Shown one piece after another: positions 8,261-17,075 of a DNA stretch of 64,000 nucleotides (positions are counted from its first letter, which is position 1; each line of letters opens with the position of its first letter). The position numbers and the translations under genes are program-made. Origin of the DNA: Xanthobacteraceae bacterium (GTDB lineage Bacteria; Pseudomonadota; Alphaproteobacteria; Rhizobiales; Xanthobacteraceae); NCBI GenBank assembly GCA_019745775.1, contig JAIESR010000018.1, forward strand, positions 1 through 64,000, written 5' to 3'. The notes beneath the pieces are model-generated. The model did not search any database. It saw only the letters and a program-made list of their open reading frames with translations, and was not told where the DNA came from.

Positions 8261-8554
8261 ATGAGACGGATGATCGCATCGCTGTGCGTGTGCTGGCTGG
8301 CGTGGTGCGGGGCGCCGCGCGCCAATACCGTGCCGCTGGCGTTCGGGATGACGCCGGTTGAGGCCTCGGCCGCGCTCGGGCTTCCCCTGACGTATCATTC
8401 CGGACCGCCGGGCTCGGAAATCTTCATCGCCGTCGGCCATGCGGGCATCCCCGGCTTCTACCCGACCGACCACGGCGTCGCGCTGCAATTCCGCCGCGGG
8501 CGGCTGACCGGCTGGAAGAAAGACTGGCAATTGCGGCGCCCGGGCCCACTTTGA
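8261..8554 (+). CDS. Small secreted hypothetical protein
   Basis: The 97-aa precursor has a signal peptide ([22 protein letters not shown]). A compact mature part of about 75 residues follows, with [15 protein letters not shown], a pattern typical of small periplasmic proteins that start with a helix-forming MTxxEA motif (BamE/SmpA-like and related folds), and a short strand-rich end ([14 protein letters not shown]). The frame is open much further upstream, but the signal peptide marks the true start. The stop overlaps the alternative TTG start of the oxidoreductase that follows, so the two are likely co-transcribed. Function unknown. Confidence 0.6.
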   Translation: MRRMIASLCVCWLAWCGAPRANTVPLAFGMTPVEASAALGLPLTYHSGPPGSEIFIAVGHAGIPGFYPTDHGVALQFRRGRLTGWKKDWQLRRPGPL

Positions 8555-8559
8555 CCGGA

Positions 8560-9600
8560 ATGGCTGCGCCGTCCATTCCCGTCTCCGTGCTCGACCTGTC
8601 GCCGGTCTCGGCCGGCTCCTCCGGCGCGACCGCCTTGCGCAACTCGATCGACCTCGCGCGGCTCGCCGAGAAGCTCGGCTTTCATCGCTATTGGGTGGCC
8701 GAGCATCACAATCTGCCCTCGGTCGCGAGCTCGGCACCCGATATCATGATCGGCCAGATCGCGGCAGCGACCACCCATATCCGCGTCGGCTCCGGCGGGG
8801 TGATGCTTCCGAACCACGCGCCGCTGATGGTGGCGGAGCGCTTCAAGGTGCTGGAAGCGCTGTTCCCCGGCCGCATCGATCTCGGGCTCGGCCGCGCGCC
8901 CGGCACCGATCCGGTGACCTCCTACGCGCTGCGCCGCCGCCAGCAGCAGGGCACCGACGACGATTTCCTGGAGCGCTTCCAGGAGCTGATCCTGTTCGAG
9001 AGCAACGCCTATCCGGAAGGTCATCCATTTCGCAACGTGCACGCGATGCCCTCGGACAGTCCGCTGCCGCCGATCTGGCTGCTCGGCTCGTCGGGCTACA
9101 GCGCCCAGCTCGCCGGCATGGTCGGCGCCGGCTTTTCGTTCGCGCATCATTTCTCCGACTACGACGCGGTCGCGGCCATGCTCAGCTACCGCGACCATTT
9201 CCGTCCGTCGCAATCGCGCGACAAGCCCTATGCGATGCTCGGCGTCGCCGTGGTCTGCGCCGACAGCGATGCGGAGGCGGATCGGCTCGCGACCACGCTC
9301 GATCTCAACTGGGTGCGCCGCGCCCGCGGCGAGCTGATGCCGCTCGCGAGCCCGCAAGAGGCGCAGAATTTTCCCTACACGCCCATCGACCTCGAGCGCA
9401 TCCGCCATCGGCGGGCGCGGCTGTTCGCCGGCGCACCCGATACGGTCGTGTCGAAGCTCACGCCGCTGATCGAAGCGACCAAGGCCGACGAGCTGATCGT
9501 GACGACGATGCTGTACGATCACGGCGCGCGGCGCCATTCGTATGAGTTGCTGGCGGGTGCCTTCGGGCTCGCGAACCGGCGCGCTTCCGCCGCGCGTTGA
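8560..9600 (+). CDS. Luciferase-like (LLM class) flavin-dependent oxidoreductase
   Basis: The 346-aa enzyme has the bacterial-luciferase TIM-barrel signatures of the group sometimes called MsnO8-like: SVLDLSPVS at the start, [32 protein letters not shown] and a C-terminal [13 protein letters not shown]. These enzymes use reduced FMN, supplied by a partner reductase, to oxidise an unknown substrate in the cytoplasm. The ATG at 8560 is preferred; a TTG at 8551 overlapping the preceding stop codon is possible. A strong bidirectional hairpin follows at 9640. Confidence 0.85.
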   Translation: MAAPSIPVSVLDLSPVSAGSSGATALRNSIDLARLAEKLGFHRYWVAEHHNLPSVASSAPDIMIGQIAAATTHIRVGSGGVMLPNHAPLMVAERFKVLEALFPGRIDLGLGRAPGTDPVTSYALRRRQQQGTDDDFLERFQELILFESNAYPEGHPFRNVHAMPSDSPLPPIWLLGSSGYSAQLAGMVGAGFSFAHHFSDYDAVAAMLSYRDHFRPSQSRDKPYAMLGVAVVCADSDAEADRLATTLDLNWVRRARGELMPLASPQEAQNFPYTPIDLERIRHRRARLFAGAPDTVVSKLTPLIEATKADELIVTTMLYDHGARRHSYELLAGAFGLANRRASAAR

Positions 9601-9639
9601 ACTTTCGCAACGTCTCGACAACAACACGCAAATAACAAA

Positions 9640-9692
9640 GAGCCCCGGACGATGCCGGGGCTCCAAGGTTCGTGCTCTTGTTATTGTTGTTA
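9640..9692. terminator. Bidirectional rho-independent terminator
   Basis: A perfect 9-bp stem (GAGCCCCGG at 9640-9648, CCGGGGCTC at 9655-9663) with a 6-base loop lies between two convergent genes. It is nested in a longer weaker inverted repeat (AATAACAA at 9631, TTGTTATT at 9679), which supplies the T-rich tract on the plus strand and the complementary A-rich flank on the minus strand. Confidence 0.75.
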
Positions 9693-10241
9693 GCTTCCCT
9701 GCGGAGGCAGCTCCGCGGCCTGGGCCGGCGGGTTCACTGCCGATTCATTGGTGCACACATCCTGGAACAGGACCGCGCCATTCGGCAGGTAGGTCTTGCG
9801 CAGGCAGGTGCACGACGCCGCGACCGGACGGACCACCGCCGGCGCCGTCGCGACCGGGTAGTAGCCACCGACGACGTGGACCGGCCGACGGCAGTGCCAG
9901 TGCCACGGGTTATGCCAGCAGAAGTTCCGCACGATCGGGCGACACAGCCACGGGTGACGCCAGCAACCCAGCCGGTGGTGGTGGCCGATGTGGATGTGGC
10001 GGCGGATGTGAATGTGCCGGTGGAGGTGCGGGATATGACGGCCGTGACCGTGGCCGGGATGACGGACGATGCCGGGATGACGAACCATCCCGCTACCGCC
10101 ACCGCCGACGACGCGACCGCCGTGACCATGGCTGCTGGCGCCGCTACCATGCGGACGCGCATCGGCAGCGGAGGAGACGAGAGTTGCCAGGCCGACGGCA
10201 AGCGCCGCGGCGAAGGCGAAGAGTGCAGTGCGTTTGAACAT
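9690..10241 (-). CDS. Histidine-rich secreted protein
   Basis: The 183-aa precursor has a signal peptide (cleavage near ADARP). The mature N-terminal part is extremely rich in His, Gly and Arg (for example HGHGRHIPHLHRHIHIRRH), followed by a Cys/Trp/His part (CWRHPWLC, FCWHNPWHWHC) and a C-terminal domain CTCLRKTYLPNGAVLFQDVC with four cysteines. The composition suggests periplasmic binding of zinc, copper or nickel, but no known metallochaperone motif is present. The ordered C-terminus, with its paired cysteines, argues that the gene is real and not a compositional artefact. The start is supported by AGG spaced nine bases upstream. Confidence 0.65.
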   Translation of the reverse strand: MFKRTALFAFAAALAVGLATLVSSAADARPHGSGASSHGHGGRVVGGGGSGMVRHPGIVRHPGHGHGRHIPHLHRHIHIRRHIHIGHHHRLGCWRHPWLCRPIVRNFCWHNPWHWHCRRPVHVVGGYYPVATAPAVVRPVAASCTCLRKTYLPNGAVLFQDVCTNESAVNPPAQAAELPPQGS

Positions 10242-10431
10242 TGTGAGAGACCTTTTGGCTCGATGTGAACCATCCGAGCCAGTAGTCGGGGCCGCCGCGC
10301 CGCAGGTTCAAACGATTGATTTCCAGGGTTTTTTCGTTCATCTGACATTCATCGATGGAGCGATGGTGTGGCAGGACGGCAGTTCCCATCGCGGGGCAAC
10401 CGCTTGCGCGCCCGCGTGAAATCGGCTGATT

Positions 10432-10506
10432 TTGTGCATGATCCCGAAAAGTGGGAACCGGTTTTCGGACAAGATCATGCACAAAGAAGCTGGCGCCCGG
10501 CGCCAG
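10432..10506. repeat. Palindromic intergenic repeat
   Basis: A 12-bp perfect inverted repeat (TTGTGCATGATC at 10432-10443, GATCATGCACAA at 10473-10484) encloses a second one (CCGAAAA at 10444, TTTTCGG at 10462). A separate GC-rich hairpin follows (CTGGCGC / GCGCCAG, within 10489-10506). I recall very similar palindromes scattered through Bradyrhizobium-group genomes; only one copy is in this window. Confidence 0.7.
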
Positions 10507-10547
10507 CCCTTCCGACAGCCCCAGCAGGAACGTAACAGGAGGTTAAC

Positions 10548-11225
10548 TTGGGTAAGCAGTTCACACTGACGGCCGACGACAGCCACCAGCTCGGCGCCTA
10601 TCGCGCCGACCCGGCCGGCCCCTCCAAGGGCGGCGTGGTCGTCATTCAGGAAATTTTCGGGGTCAACAAGCACATCCGCGCGGTCTGCGACCGGCTCGCC
10701 GCCGAAGGCTACACCGCCGTCGCGCCGGCGCTGTTCGATCGCACGCAAAAAGGTTTCGAGTGCGGCTACACGCCCGACGAGATCGCGAATGCACGCAAGT
10801 TCATCGCCAATCCGAATTGGGATGCGATGCTCAAGGACACGCAGGCGGCCATCAACGAGCTGAAGAAGGAAGGCCCGGTCGCGATCGTCGGCTTCTGCAT
10901 GGGCGGCAGCATCGCCTTCCTCGCAGCGACGCGGCTCTCCGGCCTCTCATGCGCGATCGCCTATTACGGCGGCGCGATCGCGAAGTTCGCCGACGAGAAG
11001 CCGAAGGTGCCGATGCAGATGCATTTCGGCGAGAAGGACCAGGGCATCCCGATGACGGATGTCGAGGCCGTCAAGGCGAAGCGCGGCGGCGACAGCGAGA
11101 TCTACGTCTATGCCGATGCCGGCCACGGCTTCCACTGCGACGAGCGCGGCAGCTATCACGAAGCGTCGGCGAAGGCGGCGTGGCCGCGCTTCATCGACTT
11201 CCTGAAGAAGCACCTGAAGAAGTAA
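10548..11225 (+). CDS. Dienelactone hydrolase-family protein
   Basis: The 225-aa cytoplasmic alpha/beta hydrolase has the dienelactone hydrolase triad: nucleophile Cys117 in GFCMGG, Asp164 in GEKDQGIP and His193 in AGHGFHC, with Glu36 in QEIFG, the residue that primes the cysteine. These enzymes open dienelactone to maleylacetate in chlorocatechol pathways, but most genomic copies are general esterases or lactonases. The length matches the family. It starts with TTG, which is supported by a perfect AGGAGG five bases upstream and by the absence of a nearby ATG in frame. Confidence 0.85.
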   Translation: MGKQFTLTADDSHQLGAYRADPAGPSKGGVVVIQEIFGVNKHIRAVCDRLAAEGYTAVAPALFDRTQKGFECGYTPDEIANARKFIANPNWDAMLKDTQAAINELKKEGPVAIVGFCMGGSIAFLAATRLSGLSCAIAYYGGAIAKFADEKPKVPMQMHFGEKDQGIPMTDVEAVKAKRGGDSEIYVYADAGHGFHCDERGSYHEASAKAAWPRFIDFLKKHLKK

Positions 11226-11266
11226 TCCGGCGCTGGTATCGCCGCGGCGAGCGGTCCCGGGCTGGC

Positions 11267-11320
11267 TTAAGGGCACGCCCGGGACACGACCGCCCACGCA
11301 AAAAGCAAAATTCTGTTCAT
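11267..11320 (-). CDS. Possible 17-aa microprotein or leader peptide
   Basis: On the minus strand GGGAGG lies seven bases before an ATG that opens a 17-codon frame (MNRILLFAWAVVSRACP) ending in TAA. The Shine-Dalgarno match is better than for most real genes here, and the peptide looks like a short hydrophobic helix. A 7-bp inverted repeat (CCCGGGC 11256-11262, GCCCGGG 11277-11283) overlaps its 3' end and could terminate both this unit and the hydrolase gene. No downstream gene on the minus strand makes it an obvious attenuator leader. Chance is a real possibility. Confidence 0.2.
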   Translation of the reverse strand: MNRILLFAWAVVSRACP

Positions 11321-11389
11321 CTTGTTTCCTCCCTTTGGTTGTAACCAACCCATTGGACGCGACCGCGGCGTCCGGTGTCGGAGAGTCAG

Positions 11390-11791
11390 ATGACGGCGAG
11401 CAAGAGCCGGCGGCCGAAACAGGCCAGCAATCTCAACAAGAACCGAACGTTCCGCGCGCGTGGCGCTCTGGACGAAAAGCTCGAGGCGGCTGCAAAGCTG
11501 TCAGGACGCTCCGTAAATGAAGAAATCGAATACCGGCTGGAGCGATCGTTTCGAGACGAGGAAATAAGGGAACGCGCTTTCGAGCAGGCATGGGCCGCAT
11601 TCGAAAAGAAAAAGGCACTCGAAAATGTCGAGGCTGCACTCGATAACGTCGAGGCCGCGCTGGCCAGAGCCAAGGCGCTCGGTTCCGATGCCGCTCACCG
11701 CGAGAACGACGAACCGAAGAATCCGGCCCCGCCCAGCGACGCCTTGAAAGACATCGTCCAACATGCCCCGAAGAAGGGGGAGAAGCTCTGA
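11390..11791 (+). CDS. Arc-type ribbon-helix-helix protein with coiled-coil tail
   Basis: The 133-aa protein has an N-terminal MetJ/Arc-type ribbon-helix-helix module (NRTFRARGALDEKLEAAAKL followed by SGRSVNEEIEYRLERSF), which binds DNA as a dimer. Residues 60-95 form a strongly heptad-like helix with an internal repeat (ALENVEAALDNVEAALARAKAL), likely a coiled coil. The tail is polar and basic. Such proteins are antitoxins or autoregulators, but no toxin gene is adjacent. The ATG at 11390 is chosen because GGAGAG precedes it; a GTG at 11375 is the alternative. Confidence 0.7.
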   Translation: MTASKSRRPKQASNLNKNRTFRARGALDEKLEAAAKLSGRSVNEEIEYRLERSFRDEEIRERAFEQAWAAFEKKKALENVEAALDNVEAALARAKALGSDAAHRENDEPKNPAPPSDALKDIVQHAPKKGEKL

Positions 11792-11812
11792 AGGCACGGA
11801 CGAGTCGGCGGC

Positions 11813-12637
11813 CTAGAACCAGCGTTCCTTGATGACGATGGTGTCGCCGGGCTCGACCCGCGTGAGCAGCGGCACTGCGGCGCGGCTGCGCAAGGTCTCG
11901 CCGGCGGCCGGCCGGTCGATCTTGACGTCGTAGCGGTAGGCGCGCGGCGTGAAGCCGCCGGCGATCGCCACCGCGGTCTCCACCGTCATGTTCGGCACGT
12001 AGGGATACTGCCCCGGCTGCGTCACCTCGCCGAGAATGAAGAACGGCCGGTAGGTCTCGACCTCGATCGCGACGTGCGGGTCCCGGATGAAGCCGGCGCG
12101 CAGCTTCGCTCCCACCGCCCGCGCCAGCGCCTGCGTGGTGAGACCGCGCGCGGAGACCGCACCGATCAGCGGAATGGTCACCTGCCCGGCGGCGTCGACG
12201 AAATAGGAATTGCTCAAGCCGTCCTGCCCGAACACCACCACGCGCAGCTTGTCGCCGGTGTCGAGCCGATAGGCCGGATCGGCGGCGGGTTGCGCGACGA
12301 CCGGCACGATCGGCGCGTGCGCATCCATGGCATTGCCCGGCTGCGCGCGCGACTGCCGGTGAACCGGCGGCGCGGCCGGAGCGTGAGCCTGCGCAACTTG
12401 CGGCGGCGGCGCTTGCGCGTAGGACGCGGGCGCCGGGACACGGCGTTCGTAGGCGATGCTGTCGAGATTGGGCGGAACGCTGAGCCCGGGGCCGCGCGAC
12501 ACGGCACCGCTGTCCGGCGCGAACGCCGTCTGCATGCATCCGGCGGCCGTGAGCGCAGCCAACAAAATCGGGGTGAGGCGGCTTATGAGGCGACTTATCA
12601 GGCGACTGGGCCGCATGCGACGAATCCGGAAACCCAA
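11813..12637 (-). CDS. Polysaccharide export lipoprotein (Wza/ExoF-like, SLBB)
   Basis: The protein (274 aa from the longest start) has a basic N-terminus, a hydrophobic helix and a lipobox LTAAGC, so it is an outer-membrane lipoprotein. A low-complexity Pro/Ala/Gln linker follows. Next comes the polysaccharide export domain (YRLDTGDKLRVVVFGQDGLS to AGFIRDPHVAIEVE) and one SLBB-like segment (YRPFFILGEVTQPGQYPYV...GGFTPRA) ending with VEPGDTIVIKERWF. The family forms the channel for capsular or exopolysaccharide export. No glycosyltransferase or Wzc partner is nearby, as is common for orphan copies in this group. The start is uncertain: TTG at 12637 or ATG at 12616. Confidence 0.8.
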   Translation of the reverse strand: MGFRIRRMRPSRLISRLISRLTPILLAALTAAGCMQTAFAPDSGAVSRGPGLSVPPNLDSIAYERRVPAPASYAQAPPPQVAQAHAPAAPPVHRQSRAQPGNAMDAHAPIVPVVAQPAADPAYRLDTGDKLRVVVFGQDGLSNSYFVDAAGQVTIPLIGAVSARGLTTQALARAVGAKLRAGFIRDPHVAIEVETYRPFFILGEVTQPGQYPYVPNMTVETAVAIAGGFTPRAYRYDVKIDRPAAGETLRSRAAVPLLTRVEPGDTIVIKERWF

Positions 12638-12733
12638 CTGACACGGTTAACGGATTACAGCCGCATATGGTTAAGAAAGCCTAACCCACTGATGGCGCCT
12701 CGAAAACCGCACGGGATACCGGGCTTGCCGGGC

Positions 12734-13294
12734 TCACTCCTTGCCGGCGGATTTCTGGGTAGCGTACGGCTTTTCGGCCGCCGGCTTGCCGGGGTCCGAA
12801 ATCCGGTCGGCGATCACGACCGCCAGCAGCGAGCCAAGGAACAGTACATGGAGGGCCACCAGCCAGGCGAGCCAGGTGGTGTCCGGCGTTCCGGCGGTCT
12901 GCGCGGTGTTCATGAAGGCCTTGAGCACCTGGATGGCCGAGATCGCGACGATCGAGGTCATCAGCTTCTGCTTGAGGCCGCCGAAGTCGACCTTGGCCAT
13001 CCACTCCGGACGATCGTGATCGGTCTGATCGAACTTCGACACGAAATTCTCGTAGCCTGAGAAGATCACGATCAGCACCAGGTTGGCGGTGAAGGTGAGA
13101 TCGATCAGCGCGAGCACGCCGAGGATCACGTCGGCTTCCGTGGCGGCCGGAATCTTGACGACCAGGTGGATGAGCTCGCGCATGAATTGGAAGAGCATCA
13201 GGAACAGGCAGAACGCCAGCCCGAGATAGAACGGCGCCAGCGTCCAGCGGCTCTGGAACAGAATGGCTTCGATGGTGCGCTCGAATTTCCGCAT
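12734..13294 (-). CDS. UPF0114 (YqhA-like) membrane protein
   Basis: The 186-aa inner-membrane protein begins with FERTIEAILFQSRW, has four hydrophobic helices, and carries the family stretch LIDLTFTANLVLIVIFSGYENFVSK and the conserved LKQKLMTSIVAISAIQVLKAFM. The family (UPF0114, E. coli YqhA) is widespread and its function is not established. The ATG at 13294 is supported by GAGGTGAG six to eight bases upstream. The C-terminal 25 residues are charged and cytoplasmic. Confidence 0.88.
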   Translation of the reverse strand: MRKFERTIEAILFQSRWTLAPFYLGLAFCLFLMLFQFMRELIHLVVKIPAATEADVILGVLALIDLTFTANLVLIVIFSGYENFVSKFDQTDHDRPEWMAKVDFGGLKQKLMTSIVAISAIQVLKAFMNTAQTAGTPDTTWLAWLVALHVLFLGSLLAVVIADRISDPGKPAAEKPYATQKSAGKE

Positions 13295-13445
13295 GGCTCT
13301 CACCTCGCGCAGACCGCCGCGTTATAGCAGCCTCGCGAGAAAATTGATCCGCCATCTTGCGGTTCGCACGTCGCAAACCGTGGATGACGGATCGACGATA
13401 TCGGCGACCGAGACGGACCGGCCCGTTACGCCGCGGCGCACCCAG

Positions 13446-14120
13446 TCAAGCTTGCGCGGACTGCGTAAACTTGTCTGCGACCCCGATCGGGCAGCTCACG
13501 CCGGTGCCGCCGAGCCCGCAATAGCCCATCGGATTCTTCGCCAGGTATTGCTGGTGATAGTCCTCGGCGAAGTAGAACGGCGGCGCGTCGAGGATTTCGG
13601 TGGTGATGGGATTGAACCCCCGGCCCTTGAGCTCCTTGTCATACATCGCTTTCGACGCTTCCGCGGCTTTGCGCTGGGCGTCGCTGGTGACGTAGATGCC
13701 GGAACGATACTGCGTGCCGACGTCGTTGCCCTGGCGCATGCCCTGGGTCGGGTCGTGGCTTTCCCAGAAGGTCTTGAGCAGCTTCTCGAAGGAAATCTTC
13801 TTCGGGTCGTAGACCACCAGCACGACCTCGTTGTGCCCGGTGCGGCCGGAGCAGACCTCCTCATAGGTCGGGTTGGGCGTGTGGCCGGCGGCATAGCCGA
13901 CCGCGGTGATGTGAATGCCGTCGCGGAGCTCCCAGAACTTGCGCTCGGCGCCCCAGAAGCAGCCGAGCCCGAAGATCGCGGTCTCGGTGCCTTCCGGATA
14001 CGGGCCCTTGAGCGGCCGCTGGTTGATGAAGTGCTTGGCGGCGGTGGCGATCGGCGTCGGCCGCCCCGGCAGGGCGTCGGCGGCGGACGGCATCTCGGTC
14101 TTCTTGCGGAGCATGAACAT
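13446..14120 (-). CDS. msrA: Peptide methionine-S-sulfoxide reductase A
   Basis: The 224-aa protein reduces the S-epimer of methionine sulfoxide, free or in proteins, using thioredoxin. The catalytic Cys54 lies in GCFWGAE, followed by the family stretches [32 protein letters not shown] and [22 protein letters not shown]-terminal resolving cysteines are in [12 protein letters not shown]. An N-terminal extension of about 45 residues before the catalytic cysteine contains no clear signal peptide, so the enzyme is probably cytoplasmic. It stands alone, as is common for oxidative-stress repair genes. Confidence 0.93.
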   Translation of the reverse strand: MFMLRKKTEMPSAADALPGRPTPIATAAKHFINQRPLKGPYPEGTETAIFGLGCFWGAERKFWELRDGIHITAVGYAAGHTPNPTYEEVCSGRTGHNEVVLVVYDPKKISFEKLLKTFWESHDPTQGMRQGNDVGTQYRSGIYVTSDAQRKAAEASKAMYDKELKGRGFNPITTEILDAPPFYFAEDYHQQYLAKNPMGYCGLGGTGVSCPIGVADKFTQSAQA

Positions 14121-14235
14121 GCGGGCATCTCCCGTGATCGGTCGGCTGGCGTGCCCCTAATATAAGCCGCGCGTGCGCGCCGCGCAGGGGGCCTGGCATC
14201 AACAGTTGGTCCGTGCGGATCACGCCGCCGCGAGG

Positions 14236-14550
14236 CTAGCGCGCGTAGCCGATCAGCGGGCGGCGCTTGCGGCCGAGCAGCACCAGGACGGTGCCGACGA
14301 TCACCAGCACCAGGCAGGCCGGTGCGTTGAGCACGCTGGCGGCGAGCGGGTCCCAGAGCCAGGGCGCCAGCCCCTCCAGGGCCGGCCGCACCTGCGTCAG
14401 GCTCCCCTCGTGCAGCGTCGCCCAGACCTCGGCGACCTTGGTGACGTAGAGCCGCTGGTCGGCGATCGACTTGGTGCCGTCATAGACCAGGAAGATGAAG
14501 GCCAATGCGAGCAACAAAAGGCCGATAAACCGCAACAGGAAACGGATCAT
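14236..14550 (-). CDS. Small two-helix membrane protein
   Basis: The 104-aa product has one N-terminal helix (residues 2-22, LLRFIGLLLLALAFIFLVYDG) and one near the C-terminus (about 76-95), with a soluble loop between (KSIADQRLYVTKVAEVWATLH) and a basic end (GRKRRPLIGYAR). The architecture resembles conserved hypothetical membrane proteins of Bradyrhizobiaceae. The ATG at 14550 is chosen because the helix starts directly after it. It is divergent from the malic enzyme gene, with about 225 bases between for promoters. Confidence 0.6.
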   Translation of the reverse strand: MIRFLLRFIGLLLLALAFIFLVYDGTKSIADQRLYVTKVAEVWATLHEGSLTQVRPALEGLAPWLWDPLAASVLNAPACLVLVIVGTVLVLLGRKRRPLIGYAR

Positions 14551-14776
14551 GGGATCGTCGCGCCGCTGTGCTGTCTGGAATCGGGACAGATGAATTACTC
14601 CGGTCACCCGCGCGGTTCAATGCATTCCGTGTCGGAAAGTGGCGCGATGTCGCAGCGCGCGGAACGGCGGCGCACCGTCTTCTATCTGGCGTCCCTTGAG
14701 AGGGGTGCTTGCAACGGCTAGTTTCGAGCGGTTCCGGCCGCTGTCTGTTGCGTCTGGTGGGCGTTGGGGAGTTGCT

Positions 14777-17053
14777 ATGTCTGACAAGAACGGCGGCCGC
14801 GGCCGTCCGGTATTCACCGACCAGGAAGCGCTGCTGTTCCACAGCCAGGGCCGGCCCGGCAAGCTCGAAGTCGTGGCGACCAAGCCGATGGCGACGCAGC
14901 GCGATCTGTCGCTCGCCTACTCGCCCGGCGTCGCCGTCCCGGTGCTGGCGATCGCCGAGGACGAGAGCAAGGCCTTCGACTACACGACCAAGGGCAATTT
15001 CGTCGCCGTCATCACCAACGGCACCGCCATCCTCGGGCTCGGCAACCGCGGCGCGCTCGCCGCCAAGCCGGTGATGGAAGGCAAGGCGGTGCTGTTCAAG
15101 CGCTTCGCCGACATCGACTCGATCGACCTCGAAGTCTCCAGCGAGAATCCCGACGAGATCATCAATTGCGTCAAGCTCCTCGGCAAGAGCTGGGGCGGCA
15201 TCAACCTCGAGGACATCAAGGCGCCGGAATGTTTCATCATCGAGCAGCGGCTGCGCGAGCTGCTCGACATCCCGGTGTTTCACGACGACCAGCACGGCAC
15301 CGCGATCATCGCCGCCGCCGGCCTGCTCAATGCGCTCGACCTGACCGGCCGCGACATCAAGCACACCAAGCTCGTCTGCAACGGCGCGGGCGCCGCCGGC
15401 ATCGCCTGCCTGGAACTGCTCAAGGCCGTCGGCTTCGCGCCGCAAAACCTGATCCTGTGCGACACCAAAGGCGTGATCTACAAGGGCCGCACCGACGGCA
15501 TGAACCAATGGAAGTCGGCCTATGCGGTCGACACCAAGGCGCGCACGCTCGCCGACGCCTTCAAGGGCGCGGACGTCGCGTTCGGGCTGTCGGTCAAGGG
15601 CGCCTTCACGCCCGAAATGATCAAGTCGATGGCGGCGAAGCCGATCATCTTCGCCATGGCCAATCCGGACCCCGAGATCACCGCCGAGGAGGTCGCCACG
15701 ATCCGCGACGACGCCATCATGGCGACCGGCCGCTCCGACTATCCGAACCAGGTCAACAACGTGCTCGGCTTCCCCTACATCTTCCGCGGGGCGCTCGACG
15801 TGCGTGCGACCACCATCAATATGGAAATGAAGATCGCGGCCGCGCGCGCACTGGCCGACCTCGCGCGCGAAGACGTGCCCGACGAAGTCGCCGCCGCCTA
15901 CGGCGCGCGGCCGAAATACGGGCCCGACTACATCATCCCGGTGCCGTTCGATCCACGGCTGATCTCCTATGTGCCGCCGGCGGTGGCCAAGGCCGCCATG
16001 GACACCGGCGTCGCGCGCAAGCCGATCGTCGACATGGACGCTTACCGCGGGCAACTTCGGTCGCGCCTCGATCCGGTCGCCGGCGTGCTGCAGCGCGTCT
16101 ACCAGCGGCTGCGGCGGCGGCCGCAGCGCGTCGTGTTCGCCGAGGGCGAGGAGGAACAGGTGATCCGCGCCGCCGCGAGCTTCGTCCAGCAGGGGCTTGG
16201 CACGGCACTGCTGGTCGGCCGCGAAGACCGCGTGCGCGAAAGCGCCCGCCAGCTCGGCGTCGAGCTCGGCGGCGGCATCGAGATCATCAATGCCGCGCTG
16301 TCGCAGCGCAACGCCGCTTATGCCGCGTATCTCTATGAACGGCTGCAGCGCCAAGGCTATCTGCTGCGCGACGTCAACCGGCTGGTCAACACCGACCGCA
16401 ACCACTTCGCGGCCTGCATGGTTGCGCTGGGCGACGCCGATGCCATGGTCACCGGCGTCACCCGCAATTTCTCGGTCGCCTTGCAGGACGTGCGCCGCTG
16501 CATCGATCCCAAACCCGGGCATCCGGTGATGGGTGTCTCGCTGGTGCTGGCGCGCGGGCGCACGGTGCTGGTCGCCGACACCGCCGTGAGCGAAATGCCG
16601 GATGCGGAAACGCTGGCCGACATCACGATCGAGGCGGCGGGCGTGGCGCGGCGGCTCGGCTACGAGCCCAAGGTCGCGCTGCTCGCGTTCTCGACCTTCG
16701 GGCATCCGCCCGGCGAGCGCGCGGCGCACGTGCAGAAGGCGGTGCAGATCCTCGACCAGCGGCGCCTCGACTTCGAGTACGACGGCGACATGGCCGCCGA
16801 CGTCGCGCTCAACATGGAGCTGCGCGAAGCCTATCCGTTCTGCCGCCTGTCCGGCCCGGCCAATGTGCTGATCATGCCGGCGTTCCACTCGGCGTCGATC
16901 TCGACCAGGATGCTACAGGAGCTCGGCGGCGCCACCGTGATCGGGCCGATCCTGGTGGGGCTCGACCGACCGGTGCAGATCGTGCCGCTCTCGGCGAACG
17001 ACACCCAGCTCGTCAACATGGCCGCGCTGGCGGCGTTCAACGTCAGCGGGTGA
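14777..17053 (+). CDS. maeB: NADP-dependent malic enzyme with phosphotransacetylase-like domain
   Basis: The 758-aa protein decarboxylates malate to pyruvate with reduction of NAD(P). The N-terminal malic domain holds LSLAYSPGVAVP, FVAVITNGTAILGLGN and FHDDQHGTAIIAAAG; the nucleotide-binding domain has CNGAGAAGIAC and AMANPDPEI. From about residue 430 the protein continues into a domain homologous to phosphate acetyltransferase (QRVVFAEGEEEQVIRAA, MVTGVTRNF), which in this family is regulatory (acetyl-CoA sensing) and not catalytic. Length and order match the fused malic enzymes of rhizobia (Dme/Tme type); the coenzyme preference cannot be fixed from what I see. An amidohydrolase gene follows after 22 bases. 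Confidence 0.92.
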   Translation: MSDKNGGRGRPVFTDQEALLFHSQGRPGKLEVVATKPMATQRDLSLAYSPGVAVPVLAIAEDESKAFDYTTKGNFVAVITNGTAILGLGNRGALAAKPVMEGKAVLFKRFADIDSIDLEVSSENPDEIINCVKLLGKSWGGINLEDIKAPECFIIEQRLRELLDIPVFHDDQHGTAIIAAAGLLNALDLTGRDIKHTKLVCNGAGAAGIACLELLKAVGFAPQNLILCDTKGVIYKGRTDGMNQWKSAYAVDTKARTLADAFKGADVAFGLSVKGAFTPEMIKSMAAKPIIFAMANPDPEITAEEVATIRDDAIMATGRSDYPNQVNNVLGFPYIFRGALDVRATTINMEMKIAAARALADLAREDVPDEVAAAYGARPKYGPDYIIPVPFDPRLISYVPPAVAKAAMDTGVARKPIVDMDAYRGQLRSRLDPVAGVLQRVYQRLRRRPQRVVFAEGEEEQVIRAAASFVQQGLGTALLVGREDRVRESARQLGVELGGGIEIINAALSQRNAAYAAYLYERLQRQGYLLRDVNRLVNTDRNHFAACMVALGDADAMVTGVTRNFSVALQDVRRCIDPKPGHPVMGVSLVLARGRTVLVADTAVSEMPDAETLADITIEAAGVARRLGYEPKVALLAFSTFGHPPGERAAHVQKAVQILDQRRLDFEYDGDMAADVALNMELREAYPFCRLSGPANVLIMPAFHSASISTRMLQELGGATVIGPILVGLDRPVQIVPLSANDTQLVNMAALAAFNVSG

Positions 17054-17075
17054 GCCGTAACAACAGGAGGCGCCG

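Noticed and set aside
14480-16888. 802-aa open frame antisense to the malic enzyme gene
   Set aside because: It is a GC-driven shadow with Arg/Asp/Ala/Val-rich composition and no domain; the malic enzyme on the other strand has full family motifs.
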